Positions 1 through 8,183 of a stretch of 64,000 nucleotides of DNA are shown here, piece by piece (the first letter of the stretch is position 1; the number at the start of each line of letters is the position of its first letter). The DNA comes from Halichondria panicea (Eukaryota; Porifera; Demospongiae; Suberitida; Halichondriidae), in the NCBI RefSeq assembly GCF_963675165.1, contig NC_087377.1, forward strand, positions 13,264,198 to 13,328,197. Direction: 5' to 3'. The notes beneath the pieces are model-generated. The model had not been told where the DNA came from. It ran no database searches and saw only the letters and a program-made list of their open reading frames with translations. Position numbers and translations under genes: made by a program.

Positions 1-1031
1 TCCATAGCTCTAGCTTGAGACGTGTGTGCAGTGTTCTTAGTTCTACGTACAAGAGTCTGAGGCTCTGTCTCCATAGCTCTAGCTTGAGACGTGTGTGCAG
101 TGTTCTTAGTTCTACGTACAAGAGTCTGAGGCTCTGTCTCCATAGCTCTAGCTTGAGACGTGTGTGCAGTGTTCTTAGTTCTACGTACAAGAGTCTGAGG
201 CTCTGTCTCCATAGCTCTAGCTTGAGACGTGTGTGCAGTGTTCTTAGTTCTACGTACAAGAGTCTGAGGCTCTGTCTCCATAGCTCTAGCTTGAGACGTG
301 TGTGCAGCGTCCTTGGTTCTACGTACATCAGTCTGAGGCTCTGTCTCCATAGCTCTAGCTTGAGACGTGTGTGCAGTGTTCTTAGTTCTACGTACAAGAG
401 TCTGAGGCTCTGTCTCCATAGCTCTAGCTTGAGACGTGTGTGCAGCGTCCTTGGTTCTACGTACATCAGTCTGAGGCTCTGTCTCCATAGCTCTAGCTTG
501 AGACGTGTGTGCAGTGTTCTTAGTTCTACGTACAAGAGTCTGAGGCTTTGTCTCCATAGCTCTAGCTTGAGACGTGTGTGCAGCGTCCTTAGTTCTACGT
601 ACATCAGTCTGAGGCTCTGTCTCCATAGCTCTAGCTTGAGACGTGTGTGCAGTGTTCTTAGTTCTACGTACAAGAGTATGAGGCTCTGTCTCCTTAGCTC
701 TAGCTTGAGACGTGTGTGCAGCGTCCTTAGTTCTACGTACATCAGTCTGAGGCTCCGTCTCATTAGCCCTAACTCGAGACATGGATCGGGTATTGTAACA
801 TTTACGCACAACAGCCTGACCCTTAGTTTCACTAGCTCTAGCTAGATATTTACGTTCCCTATCCTTAGCTTTACGCAATACGCTCTGCTCACAAGTCTCA
901 GCTTCCCTCACAACCAATTTTTTACTCACCTTTGATCGCTTCACTAAGAATGGGTTTCCACAGTCAGTGCAAATGGACCGTCTTACATGACCTACAGCCA
1001 AACAGTGGGAGCAAACCTTCGTCAAAGGCAT
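1..1031 (-). CDS. Zinc-ribbon-like protein with 23-residue tandem repeats (partial, runs off left edge)
   Basis: Reading leftwards from the ATG at 1031-1029, the frame stays open to the window edge, about 343 codons. The N-terminus starts MPLTKVCSHC and contains a CxxC-x10-CxxC pair (Cys 7, 10, 22, 25), typical of a small zinc ribbon. A basic linker follows, then repeats of 23 residues with the pattern ARAxETxPxTxVRRTKxxAHTSQ. Eleven near-identical units and two diverged N-terminal ones are visible. From memory, predicted sponge and cnidarian proteins with the same plan (Cys-rich start, then RAxETxxQTxxRR-type repeats) exist, some near Helitron-like helicases; this is a family resemblance, not a search result. 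The ATG follows a possible splice acceptor (TTACTTACAG). AAGGTGAGT at about codon 35 could act as a donor, so an intron is possible, but reading through gives a long uninterrupted frame. Function unknown. Confidence 0.5.
   Translation of the reverse strand, partial: MPLTKVCSHCLAVGHVRRSICTDCGNPFLVKRSKVSKKLVVREAETCEQSVLRKAKDRERKYLARASETKGQAVVRKCYNTRSMSRVRANETEPQTDVRRTKDAAHTSQARAKETEPHTLVRRTKNTAHTSQARAMETEPQTDVRRTKDAAHTSQARAMETKPQTLVRRTKNTAHTSQARAMETEPQTDVRRTKDAAHTSQARAMETEPQTLVRRTKNTAHTSQARAMETEPQTDVRRTKDAAHTSQARAMETEPQTLVRRTKNTAHTSQARAMETEPQTLVRRTKNTAHTSQARAMETEPQTLVRRTKNTAHTSQARAMETEPQTLVRRTKNTAHTSQARAM
2..829. repeat. 69-bp tandem repeat, 11 good copies plus 1-2 decayed
   Basis: Units begin at 2, 71, 140 and so on every 69 bp to 692. 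Decayed units follow at 761 and about 830. The length is a multiple of three and there are no indels, so both strands stay open in at least one frame. Two unit types exist: A (GTGTTCTTAGTTC ... AAGAGT) and B (GCGTCCTT[A/G]GTTC ... ATCAGT). Confidence 0.95.
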
Positions 1032-1041
1032 AGCCTGTAAG

Positions 1042-1143
1042 TAAAGTTGCATGTAAAGACTGCTATATGATATTTGTTGTAAGTTAGTTGTAAGTTAGTA
1101 AAGTTTTGCATGTAAAGACTGTTATATGATATTTGTAAGTTAG
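1042..1143. repeat. Short direct duplication upstream of the repeat-protein gene
   Basis: About 43 bp containing GCATGTAAAGACTG and TATATGATATTTG occurs twice in tandem, at roughly 1042-1085 and 1099-1142, with small differences. It lies just 5' of the minus-strand ATG at 1031. No regulatory role can be shown. Confidence 0.6.
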
Positions 1144-1359
1144 TGCTTACCAGGATTTGAGAAATGAGAGTTGAGAAATGAGAGTTGAGGAAATCAGTAT
1201 TCTGCTGTCAGTGAAATAATCTAAATGTGGGAGAAACTTGATGCTGCTGTCAGAAGTGAACTTGGATCAGACAGTGAACTTGAATCAAGATTTAGAAATC
1301 AATATTCTGTTGTCAGGATCAGGATCTAGGAGTGAACTTGAGTCAGAAGTGACAATAAT

Positions 1360-1867
1360 CCATGTGGAGTTTAGTACGCATGCGCAAATACAATGGCTGC
1401 AAATAAAACATAGAAGTGTTTTTGAGGGCGTGGCCAGATTACGAAGCAGTGCAGTGTAGCTAGATCTAGCTACCGTAGCTAGCTAGCGTTGCAGCTCTTT
1501 TCTGACTTTTGTAGCTAACAAAAACCTAGCGCTTTAGTGCAAGGCTAACTTATAAGTTGCATAGAAACTTTGTGCGGACAGGTGATGCTACGAAAGATTC
1601 TGAAGAGACAGCAACAGCCTTCAATGTGAGTCAAACTAGCCATAACTAGAGAAAGAAGCTTTAGTTTGCTAATCTACGAATCAAAATCCAAGAGAAGGTG
1701 GCTAGAAGCCTATAGAAGCTGCTAGTTTTCGTCTTATTGCAACCGTTGAGCATTTACAGCTGGAACAGACACACAGACACACAGACACACAGACACACAC
1801 ACACACACACACACACACAGTCAGCTTTACCGTATCCCTCGTGCGGCTACGCCTCGAGGCATAATTA
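1360..1867 (-). mobile_element. Dispersed GT-containing repeat, copy 1 (minus orientation)
   Basis: The stretch 1514-1790 is closely repeated at 47280-47536, and its reverse complement matches 2905-3060, 32620-32760 and 34145-34290. The copy ends in CGAGGCATAAT and contains an AC run at 1771-1820. No ORF or terminal protein is seen, so it is a non-autonomous element, probably MITE-like. A TACGCATGCGCA motif lies at 1375-1386. Confidence 0.7.
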
Positions 1868-1928
1868 TCATAAAGGAAGTAAACAAGGAGGTTGTGTAAA
1901 TATTCTCACTGTCAAGAAATAATTAGAG

Positions 1929-1998
1929 ATGACACTAATAGAGATAATAAAGCTCATTAGAGTTCTTCTGATTTGCTTTCTGGCTGGCTTCAGCACTG
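1929..1998 (+). pseudogene. Signal-peptide exon of broken Ig-FN3-CCP gene
   Basis: The ATG at 1929 opens a 23-codon segment with a hydrophobic core (IRVLLICFLAGF) ending in a small-residue STG, followed by a GTAAGA donor at 1999. It ends in phase 1, matching the next three exons. It looks like the secretion signal of a membrane or extracellular receptor. Confidence 0.6.
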
Positions 1999-2065
1999 GT
2001 AAGACTGACTATTCAATTATAGATTTCCTTACATTGCTGCATGTTTCATAAAGCCCAATATTCAG

Positions 2066-2349
2066 TGAGTATGGAGAGACCATGTCCAATGGAAACAGTC
2101 ACTTTCACCTGCACTGCTGCTGGAGATTCCTTAAGATGGGAACCATCAGATGTGACTCGTATTCTTGTCCGCTCTGATCTCAATGCACCAATGACGTTAT
2201 TTGGCTACACTGTGACACTGATTGCAGCCAATGACACTACATTAACATCTATACTCTGTCAAGAACAGCAGAGAATGGGATCACTGTGTCCTGTGTAGAT
2301 CCTGAGCCTACTGCGGCCCTGATAGGATCTTCAATAATCCGTTTAGCTA
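2066..2349 (+). pseudogene. Ig-like exon with frameshift
   Basis: After the acceptor AATATTCAG the frame reads an Ig-like domain: PCPMETVTFTC (B-strand Cys), LRWEP (core Trp), then TAENGITVSC (F-strand Cys). The last part is in a different frame from the first. The exon is 284 nt, whereas a phase 1-1 exon must be a multiple of three. A one-base loss (or two-base gain) near 2255-2265 makes the upstream frame stop at 2296-2298. The donor GTGAGT follows at 2350. It could be a sequencing or assembly error, but the exon further 3' is also broken. Confidence 0.65.
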
Positions 2350-2407
2350 GTGAGTAATGTTTTTTTTCTGTCTAGGCCATTGTACCATCATATTCGATTT
2401 CTTATAG

Positions 2408-2686
2408 ATCCACCAGGACCACCTTCCATAATAAGACACTCCACTTTAAACACCTCAGCCAATGAAGTCAGTGTATCTGTACAGTGGAACCCTCCTACTG
2501 AGAATGGTGGTAGAGATGACCTCACCTACACAGTGACCATATCACCTCTGGCCCAGCTCTCTACTACTGTCCTCACATCCACCTCTGTCACAGTGACTGC
2601 TCAATACAATGTGGACTACACTGTCAGTGTTGTGGCTACCAACTGTGCTGGGAACAGTACGACTGCCGAGTACAGCTTTAGGATTG
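2408..2686 (+). pseudogene. Fibronectin type III exon
   Basis: This is a complete FN3 domain in one phase 1-1 exon (279 nt) between TTTCTTATAG and GTAAGT. Visible hallmarks are PPGPPS at the start, VQWNPPTENGG (B-strand Trp and proline turn), LTYTVTISP, and the C-terminal YTVSVVATNCAGNS. It is intact by itself and joins the neighbouring Ig and CCP exons in phase. Extracellular, probably adhesion or receptor type. Confidence 0.75.
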
Positions 2687-2732
2687 GTAAGTATTATCGT
2701 TTTGTACACACAGTTTCAACTGATCCTCTCAG

Positions 2733-2899
2733 GCAGCTGTCCTGTGTTGACCAACCCCATGAATGGAGCCTTTGGACCAGTCGCCAGCAGATTACCAGGA
2801 TCCACAGTAACTATCCAGTGTGGCGATGGGTATGTATCTGCTGTTACGATGGTGACATGTAATAGTCAGCAGTTGTACTGTTCCCAGCACAATTGGTAG
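2733..2899 (+). pseudogene. Truncated CCP/sushi exon
   Basis: After the acceptor CCTCTCAG, phase 1 gives SCPVLTNPMNGAF, then STVTIQCGDGYV and MVTC, the first three-cysteine pattern of a complement control protein module. The expected last Trp and Cys never appear in order and the frame stops at TAG 2897-2899. A dispersed repeat begins within a few bases, so the 3' end of this gene was probably lost or displaced by insertion. Confidence 0.6.
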
Positions 2900-2904
2900 C
2901 CACA

Positions 2905-3207
2905 ACAGGATCAATGGAGTGCAAGTAAGAGTTTCTATAGGCTTCTGGTAACATTTTCTTGGATCCTGATTCGTGGATTTAGTAATACTTCGTTCTCGAG
3001 TTATGCCTAGTTTTATTACTGGGAATGCCATTGAAGCCTTTTCAGAAGAATGCGTAGCACAATTTGTCCATGGAGTGTTGCTACTCTACTTATAGTAGTT
3101 ACATGTAGCTCTGCTAAAATGCTCATCATGATAAATCATATCATATCATGTGTGTACGTATTAGCAATATTAGCTAGTAGCTTTATATTGACACAGCATC
3201 AGCACCC
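2905..3207 (+). mobile_element. Dispersed GT-containing repeat, copy 2, 5' part (split by a LINE)
   Basis: GTGCAAGTAAGAGTTTCTAT through GTGTTGCTACTCTACTTA and GCTAGTAGCTTTAT matches 34155-34568 in the same order. The copy resumes at 4445 with GCACCCGC after the LINE. Confidence 0.75.
3201..3207. repeat. Target-site duplication AGCACCC, left copy
   Basis: AGCACCC directly precedes the LINE body at 3208 and is repeated right after its poly(A) at 4445-4451. The uninterrupted sequence GCATCAGCACCCGC is present in the paralogous repeat at 34562-34575. Confidence 0.75.
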
Positions 3208-4444
3208 TGGATCAAGGTCAAGAAGTATGCGTAGTTTTCTTTGATATCAAAAAGGCATTCGATACTGTCCCCCATGTCAATCTTCTGAAACATCTACAGT
3301 CACTTAATTTTAACAAATATTTACTAAACTGGGTGCATAGCTACTTACTGGAGAGGAAACAGTTTGTGGGTATTGATGGCAGTAACTCAGACAGCTTACA
3401 TGTTCTCTCAGGTGTGCCCCAAGGTTCGGTTTTGGGTCCACTATTGTTCATTACGTACATAAACCAAGTCACAGATGTTATTTCTCAAGACAGTAAGCTA
3501 AATATGTTTGCTGATGACATGGCCTTATACAGAGTTATCACATCTACTAATGACTACATGAATCTTCAAAAGGACATTTCTAAAGTCTCAAATTTTTTGA
3601 ACACTAAATTATTAGAATTTAATCTTGGCAAGTGTAAGTTTATGTCCGTTTCTAAGAAAACATCGCGCTCATTGAAGGCTCCAACTCTACTTCTAAATGG
3701 TTATGTACTGCAGCAGGTTTCTAACTACAAGTATTTAGGAATTACCATATCGGCTGACTTGAGCTGGCACACTCACATCAATACGATTTGTAATAAAACA
3801 AGGAAGTTGATAGGTCTCCTACATCGCAGGTTCTCTGAGAATTCTTCTCCAACAACACTGTTAAAGTTGTATACATCGTTCGTGAGACCACATCTGGAAT
3901 ACGCATCCTCTGTATGGAACCCATTTCACAAGTGTGAAATAAACAATTTAGAAAAAGTCCAGAGATTTGCTATGAGAGTCTGTCTGAAGAAATGGAATTT
4001 GAAAAGTGAAGAATTACTCACCTTGACCAGGCTTCCTTCTCTGCAGCTGAGGCGCCTTGCTGCGGTGCTTTGCCACCTTTTCAAAATACTACACAATCTA
4101 ACTGACTTCCCAAACAACCCAGCAACCAAGAGAAATATGACGTACAGTAGTATAACTGTTAACTGTTTTACTCTGGTCCCCTACCAATGTAGAACATCCT
4201 TTTACAAATTCTCATTTTTTCCGCATGCAATCACAATATGGAATAGGCTGGTTAGCCACAAGGACTTTACTTTAGTAGACTGTACTAGTATAAGTTCATT
4301 TAAGTCTCATCTGTATTCACATCTAGTTGACATGTTGTAACTATTAAAACGTATGTTATAGGACTCACTTCACCCTAGCTTTGTAGCTATTTGTGTATCC
4401 TTGCAATTAATTGCTAAATCTTTCATAAAAAAAAAAAAAAAAAA
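3208..4444 (+). mobile_element. 5'-truncated non-LTR retrotransposon (LINE)
   Basis: The body holds the C-terminal part of a reverse transcriptase, a 3' UTR of about 85 bp and a poly(A) run at 4427-4444. A 7-bp duplication (AGCACCC) flanks it. 5' truncation, an A-tail and a target duplication are the standard marks of target-primed reverse transcription. The open frame and clean tail suggest a fairly recent insertion. Confidence 0.85.
3210..4340 (+). CDS. LINE reverse transcriptase, C-terminal part
   Basis: The frame begins inside the polymerase domain (VFFDIKKAFDTVPH, the first catalytic Asp), continues to GVPQGSVLGPLLF (motif B), MFADDMALY (the FADD catalytic pair), YKYLGITIS, and a thumb region LYTSFVRPHLEYASSVW, and stops at TAA 4338-4340 after about 376 codons. 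The motif order matches CR1/Jockey-type elements. There is no endonuclease because the 5' half is missing, so the copy cannot mobilise itself. No frameshift or internal stop is seen. There is no in-frame ATG near the true 5' end; the frame is simply cut by truncation. Confidence 0.88.
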   Translation, partial: DQGQEVCVVFFDIKKAFDTVPHVNLLKHLQSLNFNKYLLNWVHSYLLERKQFVGIDGSNSDSLHVLSGVPQGSVLGPLLFITYINQVTDVISQDSKLNMFADDMALYRVITSTNDYMNLQKDISKVSNFLNTKLLEFNLGKCKFMSVSKKTSRSLKAPTLLLNGYVLQQVSNYKYLGITISADLSWHTHINTICNKTRKLIGLLHRRFSENSSPTTLLKLYTSFVRPHLEYASSVWNPFHKCEINNLEKVQRFAMRVCLKKWNLKSEELLTLTRLPSLQLRRLAAVLCHLFKILHNLTDFPNNPATKRNMTYSSITVNCFTLVPYQCRTSFYKFSFFPHAITIWNRLVSHKDFTLVDCTSISSFKSHLYSHLVDML

Positions 4445-4451
4445 AGCACCC
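4445..4451. repeat. Target-site duplication AGCACCC, right copy
   Basis: Second copy of the 7-bp sequence found at 3201-3207. The interrupted dispersed repeat continues for about 15-20 bp beyond it before similarity to the 34569 copy fades. Confidence 0.75.
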
Positions 4452-4469
4452 GCGGTACTGTTGTAATTG

Positions 4470-6160
4470 TTGACAATGAACTACACAGTCATTATAGAAG
4501 AGGGAAACAGAAGTCTATCTGATGGCTTGGTGAACTAGAGCATGAAGTGCTAACCCTCGGCTACTGACATGAATCTATACAAACCTAAAGCATGTTACAC
4601 AATAAATGCAGATGTATGTATGAGCATAAAAGCTGGCTAGTAAACAGCACAAGTAACAAGAGCAATAAAATTAAAGGCATGCTGAAACTTTTGAGAAATG
4701 CGTTTTAGTGGTGCATGAGACATGCACTGTGGACTAGAATCACATCAAAGTCAGCAAAGAAGCCTGGAGTCTTGTGGCTCCTGATATGCTCTGGAGCTAA
4801 AGAAGCAACAAACTACAATTCTAGCTTTCTACTTTAGGGACCCTGTTCCATTGCTCCTGGTAAAGGATCACTTCAGCTGAAAATACGCACCTTGATTAAA
4901 GGCCACGCGTATATTCATAATACATGTACACGTGCAAGTGTCTTTTCATAATCGATTAATGACATCTGTTAATCCGGAAATTTCATATATTTGGATGGAG
5001 TCTGGTCTCGCTCTATACCGATTAGCGAGGGTCTACTGTATTAATTTTGCATGCATCTCCCCATGCACTTTTTTTATGCAGTAAACGATAATTATTACCA
5101 CCTCTGAGGCACTTCTCACACGTATAGATCATATAAACTATCTAACATGTAATGACACAATATGCGATTTGACATGGGTACATGCAGTCGTCCTCCTAGG
5201 CTTTGAGTTGTTGGCCTAAGTCATGTAGATATTATTTAATTACTCACATTGGATTGTGTTGTTTTATTCTCCCTCTGAGGATCATTCTCCCCAGCAGCTG
5301 ACATAGTGAGGTGAGACTCCAGCATATTGCACCAGACATTTGTGTGCATGTGCATGCATGTGTGTACATGTAAATAACTGGAGTACATTATCAATGTTGA
5401 AATTGCAACAAAGTACACAAACAGAAAGTGTTTTGGAGCAAACTTGTATGATATTGTAAATAATGGCTTCTAGAGTCATAATAATTAACCCACCAGTCCA
5501 TGAAATATGGGGAGTCCAAGAACAGCTAGAGGTATCTCTTGAACACTCTCTTACCCAACAACTTGGTAAACACTGGAAAATGTGGACAGAGAGAGAGAGA
5601 AAATATTAGAGCAACATCGAACACTTGCACTCAAGATACCGTAGTCACAGTACAACACAAAATAATTATTTTGTAATGTTCTATGGAATCCACTTTGAAA
5701 GTTTCTTACAGTGTCAGCTTTTGAGGACATTAGTCTGTTTCAGTGAAGCACTAGTGTCTTATAAATGTCAACCCATACACTATCACTAAAGCAACTGAAG
5801 AGCTACTTTAATATCATCACCCACACTTGGATTGGTCAGTGTGCATGAAAGATACAGGAAGTAGTCACGTTACTCTCCGCATACATCTGATGCACAGTAT
5901 ACCTACGTTCGATACTCTCTCTCTCTCTCTTGATTATGCTTTAATTGCCTCAATTTACATCACACAACACATTCACAAGCTGTACTCAACACTTGGACAC
6001 TTGGATCCTTGTGTGTCACTAGTGACCACCACATTTATACCACATGCATGCACATGTACGAAAGTATACACACATCTATGTACATGATCAGTACACCTAA
6101 TCTACACAACATCAACATACCTTTATCCCATACCCCACTACACCCTCAATCATATAGCAT
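4470..6160. other. Intergenic; no supported gene
   Basis: AT-rich sequence with short spurious frames only. It contains part of a Tc1/pogo-type MITE ending at 5038 (CGAGGGTCTACTG then TA). No convincing exon chain was found on either strand. Confidence 0.6.
4972..5038. mobile_element. Fragment of TA-target MITE
   Basis: The right end GCGAGGGTCTACTG followed by TA matches the termini of the elements at 37030-37462 and 41110-41509. An internal TTAATCCGG is also shared. The left terminus is not recognisable. Confidence 0.45.
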
Positions 6161-6378
6161 ATCGTATAGCGCGAAATTTTCGAGGGGCTTATAATTTTCG
6201 CGGATTTCGTGAGTTAGCCACGAACACTTTTCTGAATTATCTGCGCTATAACGTTGCAAACATTAAAGGCATGGCTTCCGGTAAGCAGTTCTTCCACGAA
6301 CATTGTGCAACGAAATGCTTTTAGAGGCCATTCCACGAAATATAAGTGCCTCGAAAAGTTCGCACTATAATACGGTAT
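6161..6378. mobile_element. MITE with TTTTCGAGG-type inverted ends
   Basis: The left end (ATCGTATAGCGCGAAATTTT) and the reverse complement of the right end (ATACCGTATTATAGTGCGAA) are imperfect inverted repeats, both leading into TTTTCGAGG. There is no ORF. Its interior (GGCATGGCTTCCGGTAAGCA) is found inverted at about 41040-41085. Confidence 0.65.
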
Positions 6379-7117
6379 AACATTGTGCTTGTTGTGTTTA
6401 CCGTGTATAGAGTTGTTGTAAAGTTCCAATCTGGAGTTTTCCTCATGTCAAAAGTAAAGATTGTAACTGATGAACATTAATTTTGCAACTTAAGTTAATA
6501 GTTTAATAATTATGGTATGCATGTGATGTGTAAAAGTTTATGGTGCAGTGGGGTATGGGATAAAGCTTGAATGTGTGGTAGATAAATAATATGATGGTAA
6601 TGTGGTGGTCATTCTATAATTATATACGATAGAAGAGGAAGAAGGATTGGAAACGGAAGTGATTCACGTGATGTTTTACAATGAAGTCTACAAAGTGGCT
6701 CTGGGACCATCCGTATATATGAATCACATGCCCCCTGGTATAATAGTATATCACAGTACTATAATTATTGACAAATCCTTGTTTCCTTCTATCGAGAGGT
6801 AGGTACATGACTTCAGTCATCAATTACCATCTCCATCTCCATGGCAACTATAAGCACATTTAGCGACCGACAACCTGGAAGAAGGAAATAATTACAATAT
6901 CTCGATCTAATTAAAGGAACTTGCCCTAACATCTCTGTACAGCGTCCCTCATGATACATGCCAGGGGCTGGTGTTCAGTCCTGCACACACACACAGTATA
7001 TATATACATCATTTATTGCACACGTCAATGATCATAATGTCCCACAAATTGTCACCCAAATTAATACATGTATGTAATTATAGAGAAGTGAACACTAACT
7101 AACCCAAAACACCGTCA
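6379..7117. other. Intergenic; no supported gene
   Basis: AT-rich sequence. The segment 6538-6570 (GGTGCAGTGGGGTATGGGAT) is an inverted partner of 6119-6145. Nothing else was recognised. Confidence 0.5.
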
Positions 7118-7500
7118 CACATGCAAGGGGGGAGTACAGTGCATAAAAAATACTAACTATTCCAACTATCGTATAGCGGGTCATTTTCGTGGTGCATTCA
7201 GCCCTCTCGCGAGAGCCTAAGACGTTCGCTAGCGCATTCAGCCCAACTTGCGAGAGCCTAAGACTTTTGCTGGTGCATTCAGCCAACTCGCGAGAGCCTA
7301 AGACTTTCGCTGGCGCATTTAGCGCACTCACATAAAAAATACAACACAAGGGGGGAGTACAGCGCATAAAAAACATCCAACTATCGTATATATAGCGGGT
7401 AATTTTCGTGGGGTTATTTTCGTGGCGCATTCAGCCAACTCGCGGGAGCCTAAGACTTTTGCTGGCGCATTCAGTCCACTCACGGGAGCCTAACCCTAAC
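7118..7500. repeat. Diverged 40-bp satellite-like units between MITE-like ends
   Basis: Four to six units of about 40 bp (GCATTCAGCC[A]ACTCGCGAGA ... CTTTTGCTGGC) align position by position with the 40-bp satellite that starts near 7922. They follow ATCGTATAGCGGGTCATTTT at 7173 and surround a second TATAGCGGGTAATTTTCGTG near 7392, both resembling MITE termini. AGGGGGGAGTACAG, the core of the 53-bp unit, occurs at 7126 and 7350. Confidence 0.65.
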
Positions 7501-7516
7501 CCACCTGTACCGTTTA

Positions 7517-7840
7517 AAAGGTCTGTTTCTAAGCATTCAGAAAACCATAACATTTTTGACTTTCGATCCACAGAATTTAAGTTATGACAGCCGAAAGATT
7601 CACAAATTAAACGGAAGGTGGGTCTTTCAACAGCCATAACAGTTGATCCATGTCAAAAATTTTATAATAAATTATTCCGAAAGCTTAGAAAAATACATTT
7701 CAAATGATGTGTTTCAATCCAATATTTCATCCGGGACCTGAATTTGTTATTTTAGACCTCGGACCATGGGGACTAAATTGGCAAATATCAAATAAATATG
7801 GTATCATTTGAAAGGTCTGTTTCTAAGCATTCAGAAAACC
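7517..7840. repeat. Segment bounded by 28-bp direct repeats
   Basis: AAAGGTCTGTTTCTAAGCAT plus the next eight bases occurs at about 7517 and again at about 7811, 294 bp apart. The interior is unique AT-rich sequence without an ORF. Confidence 0.7.
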
Positions 7841-7965
7841 TAAGCTTTCGCTGGCGCATTCAGTGCACTTGCATAAAAAACACAAAACAAGGAGGTACAA
7901 TGCAGCTGTTGTGAATAATTATTGAACCTCCACTCATGGGAACGTAAATCTATTGCTAGTGACTA

Positions 7966-8183
7966 AACACAGTCACACATGCAAGGGGGGAGTACAGCGC
8001 AAAAAGCACACAAACTACAAAACACAGTCACACATGCAAGGGGGGAGTACAGCGCAAAAAGCACAAACTACAAAACACAGTCACACATGCAAGGGGGGAG
8101 TACAGCGCAAAAAGCACAAACTACAAAACACAGTCACACATGCAAGGGGGGAGTACAGCGCAAAAAGCACAAACTACAAAACA
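7966..8183 (+). repeat. 53-bp satellite, 4 copies
   Basis: Units contain CAGTCACACATGCAAG, then GGGGGAGTACAGCGCAAAAA, then GCAC(AC)AAACTACAAAAC. Lengths are 55 bp (first) and 53 bp. The same unit recurs at 52761 and 53765. Confidence 0.95.

Noticed and set aside
15-845. Forward-strand ORF of 276 codons in the 69-bp array
   Set aside because: It is the antisense shadow of a repeat whose unit length is a multiple of three. The minus strand has a zinc-ribbon start and a conventional gene layout, the plus strand does not.
1238-1459. Forward ORF of 73 codons
   Set aside because: Lies partly within a dispersed repeat; composition and lack of signals suggest chance.
5248-5304. Possible minus-strand first exon (MSAAGENDPQ... 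followed by GTGAGT)
   Set aside because: A single short exon with no partner exon found to its left; too little evidence.
7484-7500. Telomere-like CCTAACCCTAACCC
   Set aside because: Only two units, arising from a degenerate satellite monomer.
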